Origin: Picosynechococcus sp. PCC 7117
GTDB taxonomy: Bacteria > Cyanobacteriota > Cyanobacteriia > Cyanobacteriales > MRBY01
Assembly: GCF_001693275.1 (NCBI RefSeq)
Contig: NZ_CP016477.1
Location: forward strand, 496,001 to 560,000
DNA: 64,000 nt
Reading direction: 5' to 3'
The notes below the pieces were generated by a model. The model was not told the origin of the DNA and searched no databases. It saw nothing but the letters and a program-made list of their open reading frames with translations. The position numbers were made by a program, and so were the translations under genes. Of the stretch, positions 53,767 to 62,494 are shown piece by piece; position 1 is the stretch's first letter, and every line of letters starts with the position of its first letter.

Positions 53767-56160
53767 GTGAATATCAAGTCCTATTCCGGAGTCGTCGCTG
53801 GTGTCGTTGCTTCTACAACAGTTTTAGTTACCCCAGCCCAGGCAGCAAATATACAAGTACGGGAACTGGCGGTACGGCCAGGAGATGGCAACCTAGAGCT
53901 CGCCCTTAGTCTTGCGCCAGAGAGTGCACATCTGTCTGGTGAGAAGCCCCAGGTTTCGACGACCCAAAAAGACCGGGTACTCATTGCAGAAATTGCCAAT
54001 GCACGGCTAGATCTCGGCAATGGACAGGATATTTTCAGCCAAGATAATCCTTTACCGGGGATTGAGCGCATCGAGGTGATGGAGTCGGCTCCGGGCAATG
54101 TCAAAATCGTCGCCCTAGGGGAAGTGGCAGCACCAAAAGGGGAAATCCTCAGCCAGGATAACAACAGCATTTTGCTCAATGTGACCACCTCGACAGCAGG
54201 CACGACAGAAACGGCCCAGGTCACAGAGCCCTCCACGGTAATTGAACCGACCTTGTTAGCCCAGAGTACCCCCAGCAGTAACAATCAAAATAATTTCCTC
54301 CAACCGACGGCCCCCATCCCACCGTTTTTACCAAGGGCCAGTGCGCCACCAGTGGGGGATATTGCGGTTTCGACAATTGATACGACCCTGCCTAGCTATG
54401 TGAATCTACAAACAAATGCAATGGTACCTCGTCTTGTACTGAAGGAAGCTCCCATTGAGGATGTGATGTCTCTGTTGGCCCGCGCTTCCGGTCTCAATAT
54501 CGTTGTGGGCAATGATGTAAAAGCACCTGCCGGGGAAGGTGAAGCGCCACCTGTTACCGTCTCTTTAGATATGCAAAATGCGCCTGTGCAAGATGTCTTT
54601 AACTACGTCTTAATGCTTGGTGACCTCAATGCTGTGAGAAATGGCAACACAATTTTTGTCGGGAGAAATCTGCCCTTTGCGATCGCCCCCAGGATTACCC
54701 GCAGCTTCCGATTGAATCAGGCAACTCCTGAAGAAGCCCGCTGCTTTTTGATTACTGGTGATTCTACAGTTTCTGAAACAATTAACGAAGAAAGAACGGT
54801 AGAAACAGCGGAATCTGCTTTTTCTCTAAGTGAAGAAGGTAGCGATATACCCACATCCCGGACTCAAAGCACATCGGTAAGTAGAGAGGTGACAAGAACT
54901 TGTTCCAAGACGCCAACAGAAGAAGAACTTGCCCGTGGTTTACTATCTCGATTTAGTAGTTTAGATATCCTGACGGATGCACGACTAAAAACAATTACTT
55001 TGGGTGGCGATCCCAAAACTATTGAAATTGCCAGTAATTTTCTTAAGCAGTTAGATGCTCGTCAGCGGCAAGTGGCAGTAAATGTCAAAATTATCGACGT
55101 AACACTCACTGGAAATCGTTCTATCTCTTCTGATATTAAACTTTTGCTTGAAGATCGCATCGGAATTAGCGCTGGAGACGGAATAATTTTATCCCCTAAT
55201 GATCTCTCCAGAGGTAGCAGCATTTTTTCTGAATTCAATCCTGCTGGCATTGTTGTTGAGCAAGGCAATCAGGAAGTTTCTTTTGGGGAAGCTTTTGATG
55301 CTTTCGATGGCTTGGATCCTGAAAATACAGTTTTTGTTGGGCCAATTACCGAAGCTCTCGAAATTGCCGGTCAAACAGGCATCACAGTTACAGATCCCAA
55401 TCAGGTTGCAGCAGTAATTCGTACAGTTGATGATTTGGGAAATGTTAGCCTTTCTATTCAAGGACTTGGAGTACAAAAAAATAATTCTATTGGTCGGGGA
55501 ACTAACTTTATTGGTAATTTGGTTGCTGGCTTACTGCGCAATACAACCTCGAAAATTATCGCTGATCCCACTTTAATTATTCAGGAGACAGAAACAGGAG
55601 AATTACGGGTTACCGAACAAATTATCAATAGTGTAGAAATCGTGTCAGGTAATGCTAATACGACAGCGACGAACAACAATACTACATCTACTGCTTTACC
55701 AGAACCTGTACTTGCCGAAGTTGGTCTATTTGTACCGATCACGGTGGAGAATGTTGATGATAATGGTTTTATCACCCTAAACGTTACTCCTGAGGTCTCT
55801 GCTCCTTCTGAAGAGGTTGTCTTTGAGGCTGGTGATAGTAGAAATATTTTGACTCTCAAACGTCAAAGTATTCTAAGTTCTGGTTCTGTTCGTCTCCGAG
55901 ACAATCAAACACTCGTTCTTGCTGGAGCAATTGACGAACGGGATATTGTAACAACCAGTAAAGTGCCTATCTTAGGCGATATTCCTATTCTCGGTTCATT
56001 ATTTAGAAGCACGTCTAGAGAAAACAGTCGTCGTGAACTACTTTTTATCATCACGCCGCAAGTTATTGATGATTCTCAGAATGCGATGTGGGGTTACGGC
56101 TATCAACCCAGCGAAACAGCCCGTGAAATGCTAGACAATGCCCGTTTCCCCACCCGTTAA
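53767..56160 (+). CDS. pilQ: Type IV pilus secretin PilQ
   Basis: A 797-residue outer-membrane secretin. It starts at GTG 53767 with GGAG ten bases upstream (an earlier in-frame GTG lacks a site). A signal peptide (GVVAGVVASTTVLVTPAQA) precedes an AMIN-like domain (about 30-130), N-domains (VPRLVLKEAPIEDVMSLLARASGLNIVVGNDV, NVKIIDVTLTGNRSISSDI) and the secretin core (SKIIADPTLIIQETETGELRV...NITPEVSAP...VRLRDNQTLVLAGAIDERDIVTTSKVPILGDIPILGSLFRST). The variable loop rich in Ser/Glu between N-domains (about 330-390) is longer than in Proteobacteria. It forms the pore through which pili leave the cell, including for natural transformation. Confidence 0.95.
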   Translation: MNIKSYSGVVAGVVASTTVLVTPAQAANIQVRELAVRPGDGNLELALSLAPESAHLSGEKPQVSTTQKDRVLIAEIANARLDLGNGQDIFSQDNPLPGIERIEVMESAPGNVKIVALGEVAAPKGEILSQDNNSILLNVTTSTAGTTETAQVTEPSTVIEPTLLAQSTPSSNNQNNFLQPTAPIPPFLPRASAPPVGDIAVSTIDTTLPSYVNLQTNAMVPRLVLKEAPIEDVMSLLARASGLNIVVGNDVKAPAGEGEAPPVTVSLDMQNAPVQDVFNYVLMLGDLNAVRNGNTIFVGRNLPFAIAPRITRSFRLNQATPEEARCFLITGDSTVSETINEERTVETAESAFSLSEEGSDIPTSRTQSTSVSREVTRTCSKTPTEEELARGLLSRFSSLDILTDARLKTITLGGDPKTIEIASNFLKQLDARQRQVAVNVKIIDVTLTGNRSISSDIKLLLEDRIGISAGDGIILSPNDLSRGSSIFSEFNPAGIVVEQGNQEVSFGEAFDAFDGLDPENTVFVGPITEALEIAGQTGITVTDPNQVAAVIRTVDDLGNVSLSIQGLGVQKNNSIGRGTNFIGNLVAGLLRNTTSKIIADPTLIIQETETGELRVTEQIINSVEIVSGNANTTATNNNTTSTALPEPVLAEVGLFVPITVENVDDNGFITLNVTPEVSAPSEEVVFEAGDSRNILTLKRQSILSSGSVRLRDNQTLVLAGAIDERDIVTTSKVPILGDIPILGSLFRSTSRENSRRELLFIITPQVIDDSQNAMWGYGYQPSETAREMLDNARFPTR

Positions 56161-56164
56161 CCAT

Positions 56165-56231
56165 CCGTAGGGGCTTGGTTCCCATGCCCTTGGTTTCCAT
56201 TATTTTGGATTTGGAAACCAAATCCCTACGG
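56165..56231. repeat. REP hairpin upstream of the RAYT gene
   Basis: Two 19-base arms, CCGTAGGGGCTTGGTTCCC and GGAAACCAAATCCCTACGG, are near-perfect reverse complements around a 29-base spacer. A related palindrome follows the transposase gene, and the right arm recurs in the tRNA-Arg intron. Confidence 0.9.
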
Positions 56232-56239
56232 TTATTGCG

Positions 56240-56824
56240 ATGGCAAATCGATATAATCCGCAAATTCATCATCGGCGCTCCATTCGTTTGAAATCTTATG
56301 ATTACAACCGGGCAGGCGCATATTTTGTGACAATTTGTGTGCAGGCCCGTGAATGTTTACTTGGCACGATCACGGATAAAATCTTGCACTTAAACGAGTA
56401 TAGAAAAATTGTTGAACAAGTTTGGAATTATTTGCCTAGACATTTTGAAAATCTAGAAATTGATGCCGCCGTGATTATGCCCAATCATTTTCATGGCATC
56501 TTAATTTGTACCGAACCTGAAACGACAGATTTCCCTGTGCCACCGCCAAAAGATGCTTTTAACGCCATTCGCAACAAAGGCGATCGCCCTTTTTACGAAC
56601 AAAAAACAAACCTCGGCAAAATCATCGCCTATTTTAAATATCAAACAACGAAAAAAATCAACCAAAAACGCGGTCTAGTTGGGACAAAAATTTGGCAAAA
56701 AAACTATTACGAGCACATTATTCGCCATGAAAAATCTCTCAATATCCTCAGAGAATACATAGAAAATAATCCCTACAATTGGCACACCGACCAATTACAC
56801 CCCAATATCCCATCGAAATGGTAG
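56240..56824 (+). CDS. REP-associated tyrosine transposase (RAYT)
   Basis: A 194-residue Y1-type HUH single-strand DNA transposase. YFVTICVQARECLLG starts the core, the HUH motif is MPNHFHGIL (His83, His85), and the candidate nucleophile is Tyr156 or Tyr157 in WQKNYYEHIIRHEKSL. ENNPYNWHTDQLHPN is typical of RAYTs. Unlike IS200 transposases it is encoded once, flanked by REP hairpins, and thought to disperse REP sequences. The ATG lies nine bases after the left REP; the right REP begins within its stop codon. Catalytic residues are intact, so activity is plausible. Confidence 0.9.
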   Translation: MANRYNPQIHHRRSIRLKSYDYNRAGAYFVTICVQARECLLGTITDKILHLNEYRKIVEQVWNYLPRHFENLEIDAAVIMPNHFHGILICTEPETTDFPVPPPKDAFNAIRNKGDRPFYEQKTNLGKIIAYFKYQTTKKINQKRGLVGTKIWQKNYYEHIIRHEKSLNILREYIENNPYNWHTDQLHPNIPSKW

Positions 56825-56880
56825 GGATTTGGTTGCCAGGGGATTTCATAATAATGGGATTTGGAGACCAAATCCCTACG
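56820..56880. repeat. REP hairpin downstream of the RAYT gene
   Basis: GTAGGGATTTGGTTGCC pairs with GGAGACCAAATCCCTAC across a spacer of about 25 bases. The first arm overlaps the transposase stop codon, and the hairpin ends seven bases before the tRNA-Arg 3' end. Confidence 0.9.
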
Positions 56881-56924
56881 GGAAAAACGGGACTGGCCGG
56901 ATTCGAACCGGCGACCTAGCGCTT

Positions 56925-57247
56925 CAGATTGGTGTGGGTTTCCCCAACTCTCTGGACTATCTCTTCACCCTAGAACTCAGGATTTAGTAATCAAATCCCT
57001 GCGGTTTCCGTAGGTGGTGGCCGTTATGCTGGGTTGGCGATGACCTTTCGCTACAAACGTTAGCATTCAAGATCCTCAAAAAAATTTGCCCCAAAACCAA
57101 CCTGCTAGTCTCTGCACCTTCCTCCGGCGAGGCACCGAAAGGCTTGGCTCAGGGTTACCCTATGATGAAAATTTCCATCACTTAGGCTTCCTTGAATTTG
57201 ACCACATTCAGCCATGGCGTTTCCGATCCATGCTGCCCGAAAGATTC
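56925..57247 (-). other. Group I intron in tRNA-Arg(CCU), probably subgroup IC3
   Basis: A 323-base self-splicing-type intron. P1 forms from exon CCU plus GAA with internal guide UUCGGG, placing the required U-G wobble at the 5' splice site. Conserved core strands appear in order: TCAAATTCAAGGAAGCCTAAG (P-Q region, 20-base part TCAAATTCAAGGAAGCCTAA), AAGGTGCAGAGACTA (R/P7) and GAAGAGATAGTCC (S/P7 3' strand). The last base is G, as needed. These elements resemble the Azoarcus tRNA-Ile intron. No homing endonuclease is encoded. A REP-like block (56980-57004) lies between R and S, probably in a P8 extension. Confidence 0.9.
56980..57004. repeat. REP-like arm inside the tRNA-Arg intron
   Basis: These 25 bases match the right arm of the REP at 56207-56231 at 21 of 25 positions by hand count (GGATTT...CAAATCCCT-CGG). 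A short related piece (TTTCCGTAGG) follows to 57014. It lies about 155 bases from the RAYT stop. Confidence 0.8.
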
Positions 57248-57323
57248 AGGAGGCGCTTGCTCTATCCTGCTGAGCCACAGCCCCAATAAAGCGCCCAAAT
57301 TATAACATAGCTTTTTTTCTATG

Positions 57324-58016
57324 CTAACTAGCGACCTGTTCTCGGATCAGTTGCACCGCTTCCCATAAATTTTCCACAATGAAATCTGGGTTGTGGGCGG
57401 CCAATAGTTGGCGATCGCGAATCCCCGAAAGCACGGCAATCACGGGAATATTATGGCTCTGGGCCGAGCGAATATCGGCTTCCGTATCTCCCACCATCCA
57501 AGTGGTTTCTTTGGGACGCAGTCGGGCGAGGCTTTCGCCCATGAGTAACGGCTTTTGATAAAAATCTTGGTTGCGATCCGTTGAGTCGGGTAAACAAAAA
57601 CGGCGATCGCCCGGAAAAATATCCTGCAAAACCGGATGAAGCTGCAAAATTTTGTCCAGTTCACTGTAACGACGCATGGTAACGGTCATCACTTCCCAGC
57701 CCAAGCTTTGGGCTGTTGTCAACGCTTCCAATGACCCCTCAATCAGGCGATCGTGCACCATATTTTCCAGTCGATGCACATGGTCATCTCGGAGCCGCTT
57801 AAACTCTGGCAACTGATCTTCCCGGAGACCCGACCGCAAACCAATATCGGTCTGGGAAGTCTTTTGTCGCTTTAAAGCCCAAAATTCTTCCTTTGTTAAG
57901 GGGGATAACGTTTGCTCCGGTTCTGCGACTTGGGTTAACCGCCAGCGATAAACACGGTAGTAGCGTTCCGACAGATCTACGACCACCCCATCAAAATCCG
58001 AAATCAACCTGACCAT
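57324..58016 (-). CDS. HAD-family phosphatase
   Basis: A 230-residue HAD hydrolase resembling phosphoglycolate-phosphatase-like enzymes. Motif I is ISDFDGVVVDLSERYY (nucleophile Asp at position 7), motif II lies in VMTVTMRRYS, the motif III Lys region near FYQKPLLMGESLARL and motif IV MVGDTEADIRSAQ. The helical cap between residues 15 and 90 is of C1 type. The substrate is not identifiable. It lies 39 bases downstream of the tRNA-Arg 5' end's upstream region and after the VapC-like gene on the same strand. Confidence 0.88.
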   Translation of the reverse strand: MVRLISDFDGVVVDLSERYYRVYRWRLTQVAEPEQTLSPLTKEEFWALKRQKTSQTDIGLRSGLREDQLPEFKRLRDDHVHRLENMVHDRLIEGSLEALTTAQSLGWEVMTVTMRRYSELDKILQLHPVLQDIFPGDRRFCLPDSTDRNQDFYQKPLLMGESLARLRPKETTWMVGDTEADIRSAQSHNIPVIAVLSGIRDRQLLAAHNPDFIVENLWEAVQLIREQVAS

Positions 58017-58072
58017 AATCTTGCTCTCATGCTCACAATACTTTAAAGGTTGCCAGTATTAAACCAAACAAT

Positions 58073-58480
58073 CTATCTCATTAAATAATTTTCGAGTTCA
58101 GGATATTTTCCAAAAAGCCCGTCAATACTGGCAAGCTGAGCCTGATACACCAGAGCTGTCGCAATAATCATGCGATCAAATGGGTCTCGATGAATAGGAG
58201 ATAAATTTACAGCCCTTGCTGCAATTGTTGCCGTTAAAGGCAAAATCTCGATACCTGCCGGGTCTAAAGCCTGCCGTATCCATTCTTCGGGGCGACAAGT
58301 CAGTTGCAAACGCTTTCGCTGACAGGCTAGAGCGATTTCGTAGCAAGATAGCGGCGAAACACCAACAACATCGACTCGTTCCAGCTTCTCAACCCAGTGG
58401 GACGGAAATTGATCAAAATCGCCATTGATGAGCCATAACCAAATATGGGTATCTAGGAGAATTACTTCAGACATTCCCAA
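58073..58480 (-). CDS. PIN-domain toxin, VapC-like
   Basis: A 135-residue PIN-domain ribonuclease of the type II toxin class. It begins MGMSEVILLDTHIWLWLINGD with the first catalytic Asp in LLDTH; the Glu of SCYEIALACQRKRL and the Asp pair in HRDPFDRMIIATALVYQAQL complete the acidic site. The family normally cuts tRNA or rRNA when freed from its antitoxin. Start is Met1 or Met3; either overlaps the upstream antitoxin gene by 13-19 bases, typical of toxin-antitoxin operons. The catalytic residues are intact, so it should be active. Confidence 0.9.
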   Translation of the reverse strand: MGMSEVILLDTHIWLWLINGDFDQFPSHWVEKLERVDVVGVSPLSCYEIALACQRKRLQLTCRPEEWIRQALDPAGIEILPLTATIAARAVNLSPIHRDPFDRMIIATALVYQAQLASIDGLFGKYPELENYLMR

Positions 58481-58686
58481 TCTGCTTCATCTACTAGGGG
58501 TGCCACAATATCACCGAGGACTTTCGCTTTGTCAGCCAAGTGTGATGGGGGAAAGTGGCGTTTTTTCTGAATCGGAGAACCTTCCTCAATGATCGTCACA
58601 ATTACCCGTGCTTGATCAATTTGGGGCACTTCCCCAAGCCAAATCATTTGTCCTGCCTCATAAATTGCCTCGTAACTTTTCAGCAT
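58462..58686 (-). CDS. Antitoxin of the PIN-toxin pair
   Basis: A 74-residue protein directly ahead of the toxin gene and overlapping its start. MLKSYEAIYEAGQMIWLGEVPQIDQARVIVTII has the look of the cyanobacterial antitoxin family with a short AbrB/DUF-like DNA-binding front; the back half (PPSHLADKAKVLGDIVAPLVDEADWECLK) is the toxin-binding part, with a Trp near the end as often seen. The exact antitoxin family is not assigned. It likely neutralises the PIN protein and represses the operon. Confidence 0.8.
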   Translation of the reverse strand: MLKSYEAIYEAGQMIWLGEVPQIDQARVIVTIIEEGSPIQKKRHFPPSHLADKAKVLGDIVAPLVDEADWECLK

Positions 58687-58816
58687 ATCGATTCATCCAG
58701 AGCATTACCCATACATTTTAGAAGTTTTGTCCGATTCAAACCCAAAGCTAAGTTCAGAAGTAGTGGGGAGGAACAGACTAGGGGATAATCAACCTACTAC
58801 GTTTTTATCGGATTTA

Positions 58817-60160
58817 ATGTCTTCAGCCCGCCAACTCGCCTTTCTCGCCCTCCGGCAAATCATGTACCACAACGCCTATACCGATGTGGCCCTTGATCGA
58901 GTCCTCCACAAAAGTAACCTCACCGGGAGCGATCGCGCTTTAGTTGCCGAATTAGTCTATGGTACTGTCCGTCGCCAAAAAACCCTCGATGCAATCATTG
59001 ATCAATTAGGGAAAAAGCCCATCGATCAACAACCGCCTGATCTACGGGTACTCCTTCAACTGGGTTTGTACCAACTGCGTTACTTAGATCAAATTCCCCC
59101 CTCGGCGGCGGTCAATACCAGCGTTGAAATTGCGAAAACCAACAAGCTGGGCCAATTAGCAGGGGTGGTAAATGGCTGTCTGCGCGGTTATCTGCGGCAA
59201 CGGGACAAAGGCCATGATCCGCTCCAGTTACCAGAGGCAGCGGCAGAGCAGCTAGCTTTGCAATATAGTTTTCCGGAATGGCTGATTGGCCAATGGCTTG
59301 AACAATTTGGAGCGGAGGAAACAGAACAGCTTTGTCAATGGTTTAATCGGCCTGCCCAACTGGATCTCCGGGTAAATCTCCTCCGGGCAAATGTCGCCGC
59401 TGTCCAGGATAAACTCACCCAGGCAGGGGTCAAAGCCGAGGCGATCGCCAATTTACCCAATGCCCTGCGCCTGGTGGAAAAACGGGGTTTAATTCAAGAT
59501 TTACCGGGTTACAAAGAAGGCTGGTGGACGATCCAGGATGCCAGCGCCCAGTTGGTAACGCACTTACTCGATCCCCAACCGGGGGAAGTGATTATCGACG
59601 CCTGTGCAGCCCCCGGCGGCAAAACGACCCACATCGCCGAAAAAATGCAAGATCGCGGCACCATCTGGGCCAGCGATAAATATCAAGCCCGCATTAATAA
59701 AATTGAGCAAAATGCCCGCCGCCTCAAACTCTCGATGATCCGCACCCTCATCGGTGACAGTCGCGCCTATTCGCAGTTTCGCAATATGGCCGACCGGGTG
59801 CTGCTGGATGTGCCCTGTTCGGGCCTAGGAACACTCCACAAACGTCCCGATATCCGCTGGCAACAAAACCCCCAGAAAATTGTTGAACTGACCCAACTCC
59901 AGAGAGAACTGCTTACCACGGGGGCGACTTGGGTCAAACCGGGAGGCTATTTAGTCTATGCCACCTGCACGCTAAATCCGGCAGAAAATGAGGCGATCGC
60001 CAACCAATTTCTCGTGGAACACCCAGACTGGCAGATTGTCCCCCCCAGCCCAGATTCACCCGCTTTTCCCTATGCCCAGGAACAGGGTTGGATTCAGGTC
60101 TTACCCCAGCGTCACGACATGGATGGTTTCTTTATGGTGAAGTTGCAACGGCCTGCCTAG
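58817..60160 (+). CDS. rsmB: 16S rRNA (cytosine967-C5)-methyltransferase RsmB
   Basis: A 447-residue enzyme of the Sun/RsmB family. Start at ATG 58817 gives MSSARQLAFLALRQIMYHNAYTDVALDRVL, the NusB-like N-terminal domain; an earlier in-frame ATG adds 30 unconserved residues and overlaps the antitoxin promoter. The methyltransferase domain has DACAAPGGKTTHIAEKM (SAM binding), DVPCSGLGTLHKRPDIRW and YATCTLNPAENE, holding both catalytic cysteines. Length is normal. Its stop overlaps the convergent pncB stop by four bases. Confidence 0.95.
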   Translation: MSSARQLAFLALRQIMYHNAYTDVALDRVLHKSNLTGSDRALVAELVYGTVRRQKTLDAIIDQLGKKPIDQQPPDLRVLLQLGLYQLRYLDQIPPSAAVNTSVEIAKTNKLGQLAGVVNGCLRGYLRQRDKGHDPLQLPEAAAEQLALQYSFPEWLIGQWLEQFGAEETEQLCQWFNRPAQLDLRVNLLRANVAAVQDKLTQAGVKAEAIANLPNALRLVEKRGLIQDLPGYKEGWWTIQDASAQLVTHLLDPQPGEVIIDACAAPGGKTTHIAEKMQDRGTIWASDKYQARINKIEQNARRLKLSMIRTLIGDSRAYSQFRNMADRVLLDVPCSGLGTLHKRPDIRWQQNPQKIVELTQLQRELLTTGATWVKPGGYLVYATCTLNPAENEAIANQFLVEHPDWQIVPPSPDSPAFPYAQEQGWIQVLPQRHDMDGFFMVKLQRPA

Positions 60161-61497
60161 AGGGATTGGGCGATCGCCTCGGTGAGGGTTTGCAGGGATT
60201 CAGAAATTTTGACGGGATAGGCATCAGGCTTTCCTAAACGTTTTACTTCATCGGGCAGTTGGCGTACATTGTCCGTTGTTCGTTGGCGAACCGTGCCGAG
60301 GTCTTCGGTCGAAAATAACCGCTTGCCCTGGGCCATCACTTTTTTGAGCAGAGGCATTTCTCCTGATTGGGGAGCTTCATTCGCTAAACCGAGGCGATCC
60401 TGGCCAGCTTCTCGGTTACGGAAAATCTGCTTACAACCCGGATAGGTGGCTTTTCCGCTGGACTTTTTCATCGTCGGGCGATCGCCAATTTGCACTAATT
60501 TATACACGCCATTAACTGGGTCGCCTGTCACCAATTTCGTCCCCAAACCATAGCCATCAATGGTTGCCCCAGCCGCCTGGAGCCGCGCCATTTCCCCTTC
60601 ATCGAGATCACCACTGGCAAAGATTTTCACCGTCGTTGGTAACGCTTGCCGCACCTGTTGGGAGAGGGTTAATAAATCCCCCGAATCGAGGCGCACTCCC
60701 GCTAGATGGGTTTCGCCAGTTTGAATCGCCTTACCTAAACGCTCCGCCGCCGCCACCGTGTCATAGGTATCAATGAGTAAAGGGGCTGCCGGAAAATAAC
60801 GGTGAAACGCCCGGAACGCATCATCCTCCGAGCCTTCGAGGGTGCCCACCGCCATCACCAAGGCATGGGCCATGGTTCCCACGGGTTTAATTCCTAACTG
60901 TTGTGCTGCTAAAACATTGGACGTGGCATCTAACCCTCCCGCTAAAGCCGCCCGCGCCGCCCAGGTAGACCCCTGGGGACTAAAAGCCCGCCTTGTGCCG
61001 AATTCTAATAATTGGCGATCGCCCGTAATATGACGCATCCGTGCCGCCCGTGTTGCAATTAGGGTTTGGTAATTAATGGCATTGAGCAGAAACGTTTCAA
61101 TAATTTGGGCTTGCCACAGGGGGGCTTCGATCCGCAAAAACGGCTCCTGGGGAAAAATCACGGTTCCCTCCGGGACGGCCCAAAGATCCCCTGTAAAACG
61201 GCCCGTGGCGAGTAAATCCCAAAAGGCAGCTGGGGCCTGCTCAAAAATTCCGGTGCTGCGGAGATAGTCAATTTGCGCCCCCGTAAACCGTAATCCTTCT
61301 AGGTAACTTAAAACCTGCTCTAGGCCCATCGCCACCAGATAGCCAAAGTCATCGGGCAAACGACGGGCAAACATTTCAAAGCAAGCCGGGGTCTCCGCCA
61401 GCCCTTCCCCCACATAACAGGCTGCCATGGTGAGCTGGTAAAGATCCGTTAACAGACTGTAGTCCTGGGCCGTGATGTCTAAATTTTTCCCAGCCAT
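60157..61497 (-). CDS. pncB: Nicotinate phosphoribosyltransferase
   Basis: A 446-residue type II phosphoribosyltransferase that makes nicotinate mononucleotide in NAD salvage. DYSLLTDLYQLTMAACYVGEGLAETPACFEMFARRLP is the standard start; ATRAARMRHITGDRQLLEFGTRRAFSPQG and LAGVRLDSGDLLTLSQQVRQALP, with GLGTKLVTGDPVNGVYKLVQI, carry the phosphoribosyl- and nicotinate-binding residues. Length is in the range of plant/bacterial enzymes (430-560). It is followed by no clear terminator; the convergent rsmB stop overlaps. Confidence 0.94.
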   Translation of the reverse strand: MAGKNLDITAQDYSLLTDLYQLTMAACYVGEGLAETPACFEMFARRLPDDFGYLVAMGLEQVLSYLEGLRFTGAQIDYLRSTGIFEQAPAAFWDLLATGRFTGDLWAVPEGTVIFPQEPFLRIEAPLWQAQIIETFLLNAINYQTLIATRAARMRHITGDRQLLEFGTRRAFSPQGSTWAARAALAGGLDATSNVLAAQQLGIKPVGTMAHALVMAVGTLEGSEDDAFRAFHRYFPAAPLLIDTYDTVAAAERLGKAIQTGETHLAGVRLDSGDLLTLSQQVRQALPTTVKIFASGDLDEGEMARLQAAGATIDGYGLGTKLVTGDPVNGVYKLVQIGDRPTMKKSSGKATYPGCKQIFRNREAGQDRLGLANEAPQSGEMPLLKKVMAQGKRLFSTEDLGTVRQRTTDNVRQLPDEVKRLGKPDAYPVKISESLQTLTEAIAQSL

Positions 61498-61618
61498 GGT
61501 GCGTCTTTCGCCTCCAATGAATTAATTTAGTGTTTATTTTACAATAAAAAATCTGGATCGGCTGCTTTTAGGGGGTGAATGTTAAGATCCCATCAGAAAG
61601 TTCAGGGGAAAAAGATCC

Positions 61619-62494
61619 ATGGCAACCCAACACCAGCGGCGATCGCAAAATGTGCCCGGTGACTTTTATGTGGACAGTAGTTGCATTGACTGTGACACTT
61701 GCCGTTGGCTCAGTCCAGAGATTTTTAACCGCCAGGATGGGCAATCCGCCGTCTACCACCAACCCCAAACCTCTGACCAAAGGCGGGCCGCCTTGCAAGC
61801 TTTATTAGCCTGTCCAACGGCCTCGATCGCCACCGAAACCGCACCGAAAGATCTCCCCGCAATCCAAGCCGAGTTTCCCCTGCCCCTTGTTGAAAATATC
61901 TATTACTGCGGCTACCATTCGCGCAAATCCTTTGGGGCCGCCAGCTATTTCATCCAGCATCCGGAAGGTAATATTCTTGTGGATTCCCCTCGGTTTCAAC
62001 CCTCTTTAGTGAAGCAACTCGAAGCCCTTGGCGGCGTGAGATATTTATTTTTAACCCACCGGGATGACGTGGCCGATCACCAAAAATTCCATGATCATTT
62101 CGGTTGCGATCGCCTGTTGCACCGGGCCGATCTCCGGGAGGGAACAAAAGCCGTAGAAACCGTTCTCGAAGGCACCGAAGCGATCCCCTTTCTCAAGGAC
62201 TGCCTAATTATTCCTGTGCCGGGCCACACCGAAGGCCATGCAGTGTTACTCTACCGCAATCAATATCTTTTTACCGGGGATCACCTGGCTTTTTCGGCGC
62301 GGCTGGGTCATTTGACGGGCTTTCGGAATCACTGTTGGTATTCTTGGACAGCGCAAATTGAATCGATGAAAAAACTCCTTCCCTACCCGATCACCTGGAT
62401 TTTGCCGGGCCATGGCCGCCGCTACCAGGCCGACAGCGCAACCCTACACCAAGATTTAAAAGCTTGTATTCAGTGGATGGAGTCCGTGGCATGA
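61619..62494 (+). CDS. Ferredoxin-like domain fused to metallo-beta-lactamase-fold hydrolase
   Basis: A 291-residue two-domain protein. Residues 1-70 form a small ferredoxin-like domain with Cys22, Cys25, Cys28 and Cys65, enough for one [4Fe-4S] cluster. The rest is a metallo-beta-lactamase fold: LTHRDDVADHQKFHDHF (the usual HxHxDH reads HRDDVADH), VPGHTEGHAVLLY, FTGDHLAF and LPGHGRRY. The odd first motif leaves the metal set uncertain. The cluster may serve redox sensing or electron transfer rather than hydrolysis. Known cyanobacterial proteins of this layout exist, but the substrate is unknown. The stop shares ATGA with the next gene. Confidence 0.85.
   Translation: MATQHQRRSQNVPGDFYVDSSCIDCDTCRWLSPEIFNRQDGQSAVYHQPQTSDQRRAALQALLACPTASIATETAPKDLPAIQAEFPLPLVENIYYCGYHSRKSFGAASYFIQHPEGNILVDSPRFQPSLVKQLEALGGVRYLFLTHRDDVADHQKFHDHFGCDRLLHRADLREGTKAVETVLEGTEAIPFLKDCLIIPVPGHTEGHAVLLYRNQYLFTGDHLAFSARLGHLTGFRNHCWYSWTAQIESMKKLLPYPITWILPGHGRRYQADSATLHQDLKACIQWMESVA

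Larger units (their letters stand above)
56888..57284 (-). tRNA. trnR: tRNA-Arg (anticodon CCU) interrupted by a group I intron
   Basis: Two 37-base exons on the minus strand join into a 74-base cloverleaf. Exon 1 (57248-57284) has GGGGCTG, D arm GCTC...GAGC, stem AGCGC and ends in anticodon CCT. Exon 2 (56888-56924) begins AA-GCGCT and continues AGGTC, T arm GCCGG-TTCGAAT-CCGGC, CAGTCCC and discriminator G. Acceptor pairing GGGGCTG/CAGTCCC has one G-U. CCA is not encoded. The intron splits the anticodon loop just after the anticodon. It decodes AGG. Confidence 0.93.

Noticed and set aside
53781-54284. 167-codon minus-strand frame
   Set aside because: Antisense to the start of pilQ, with no supporting motif.
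57086-57289. 67-codon plus-strand frame
   Set aside because: It lies opposite the tRNA-Arg exon 1 and group I intron, which explain the sequence fully.
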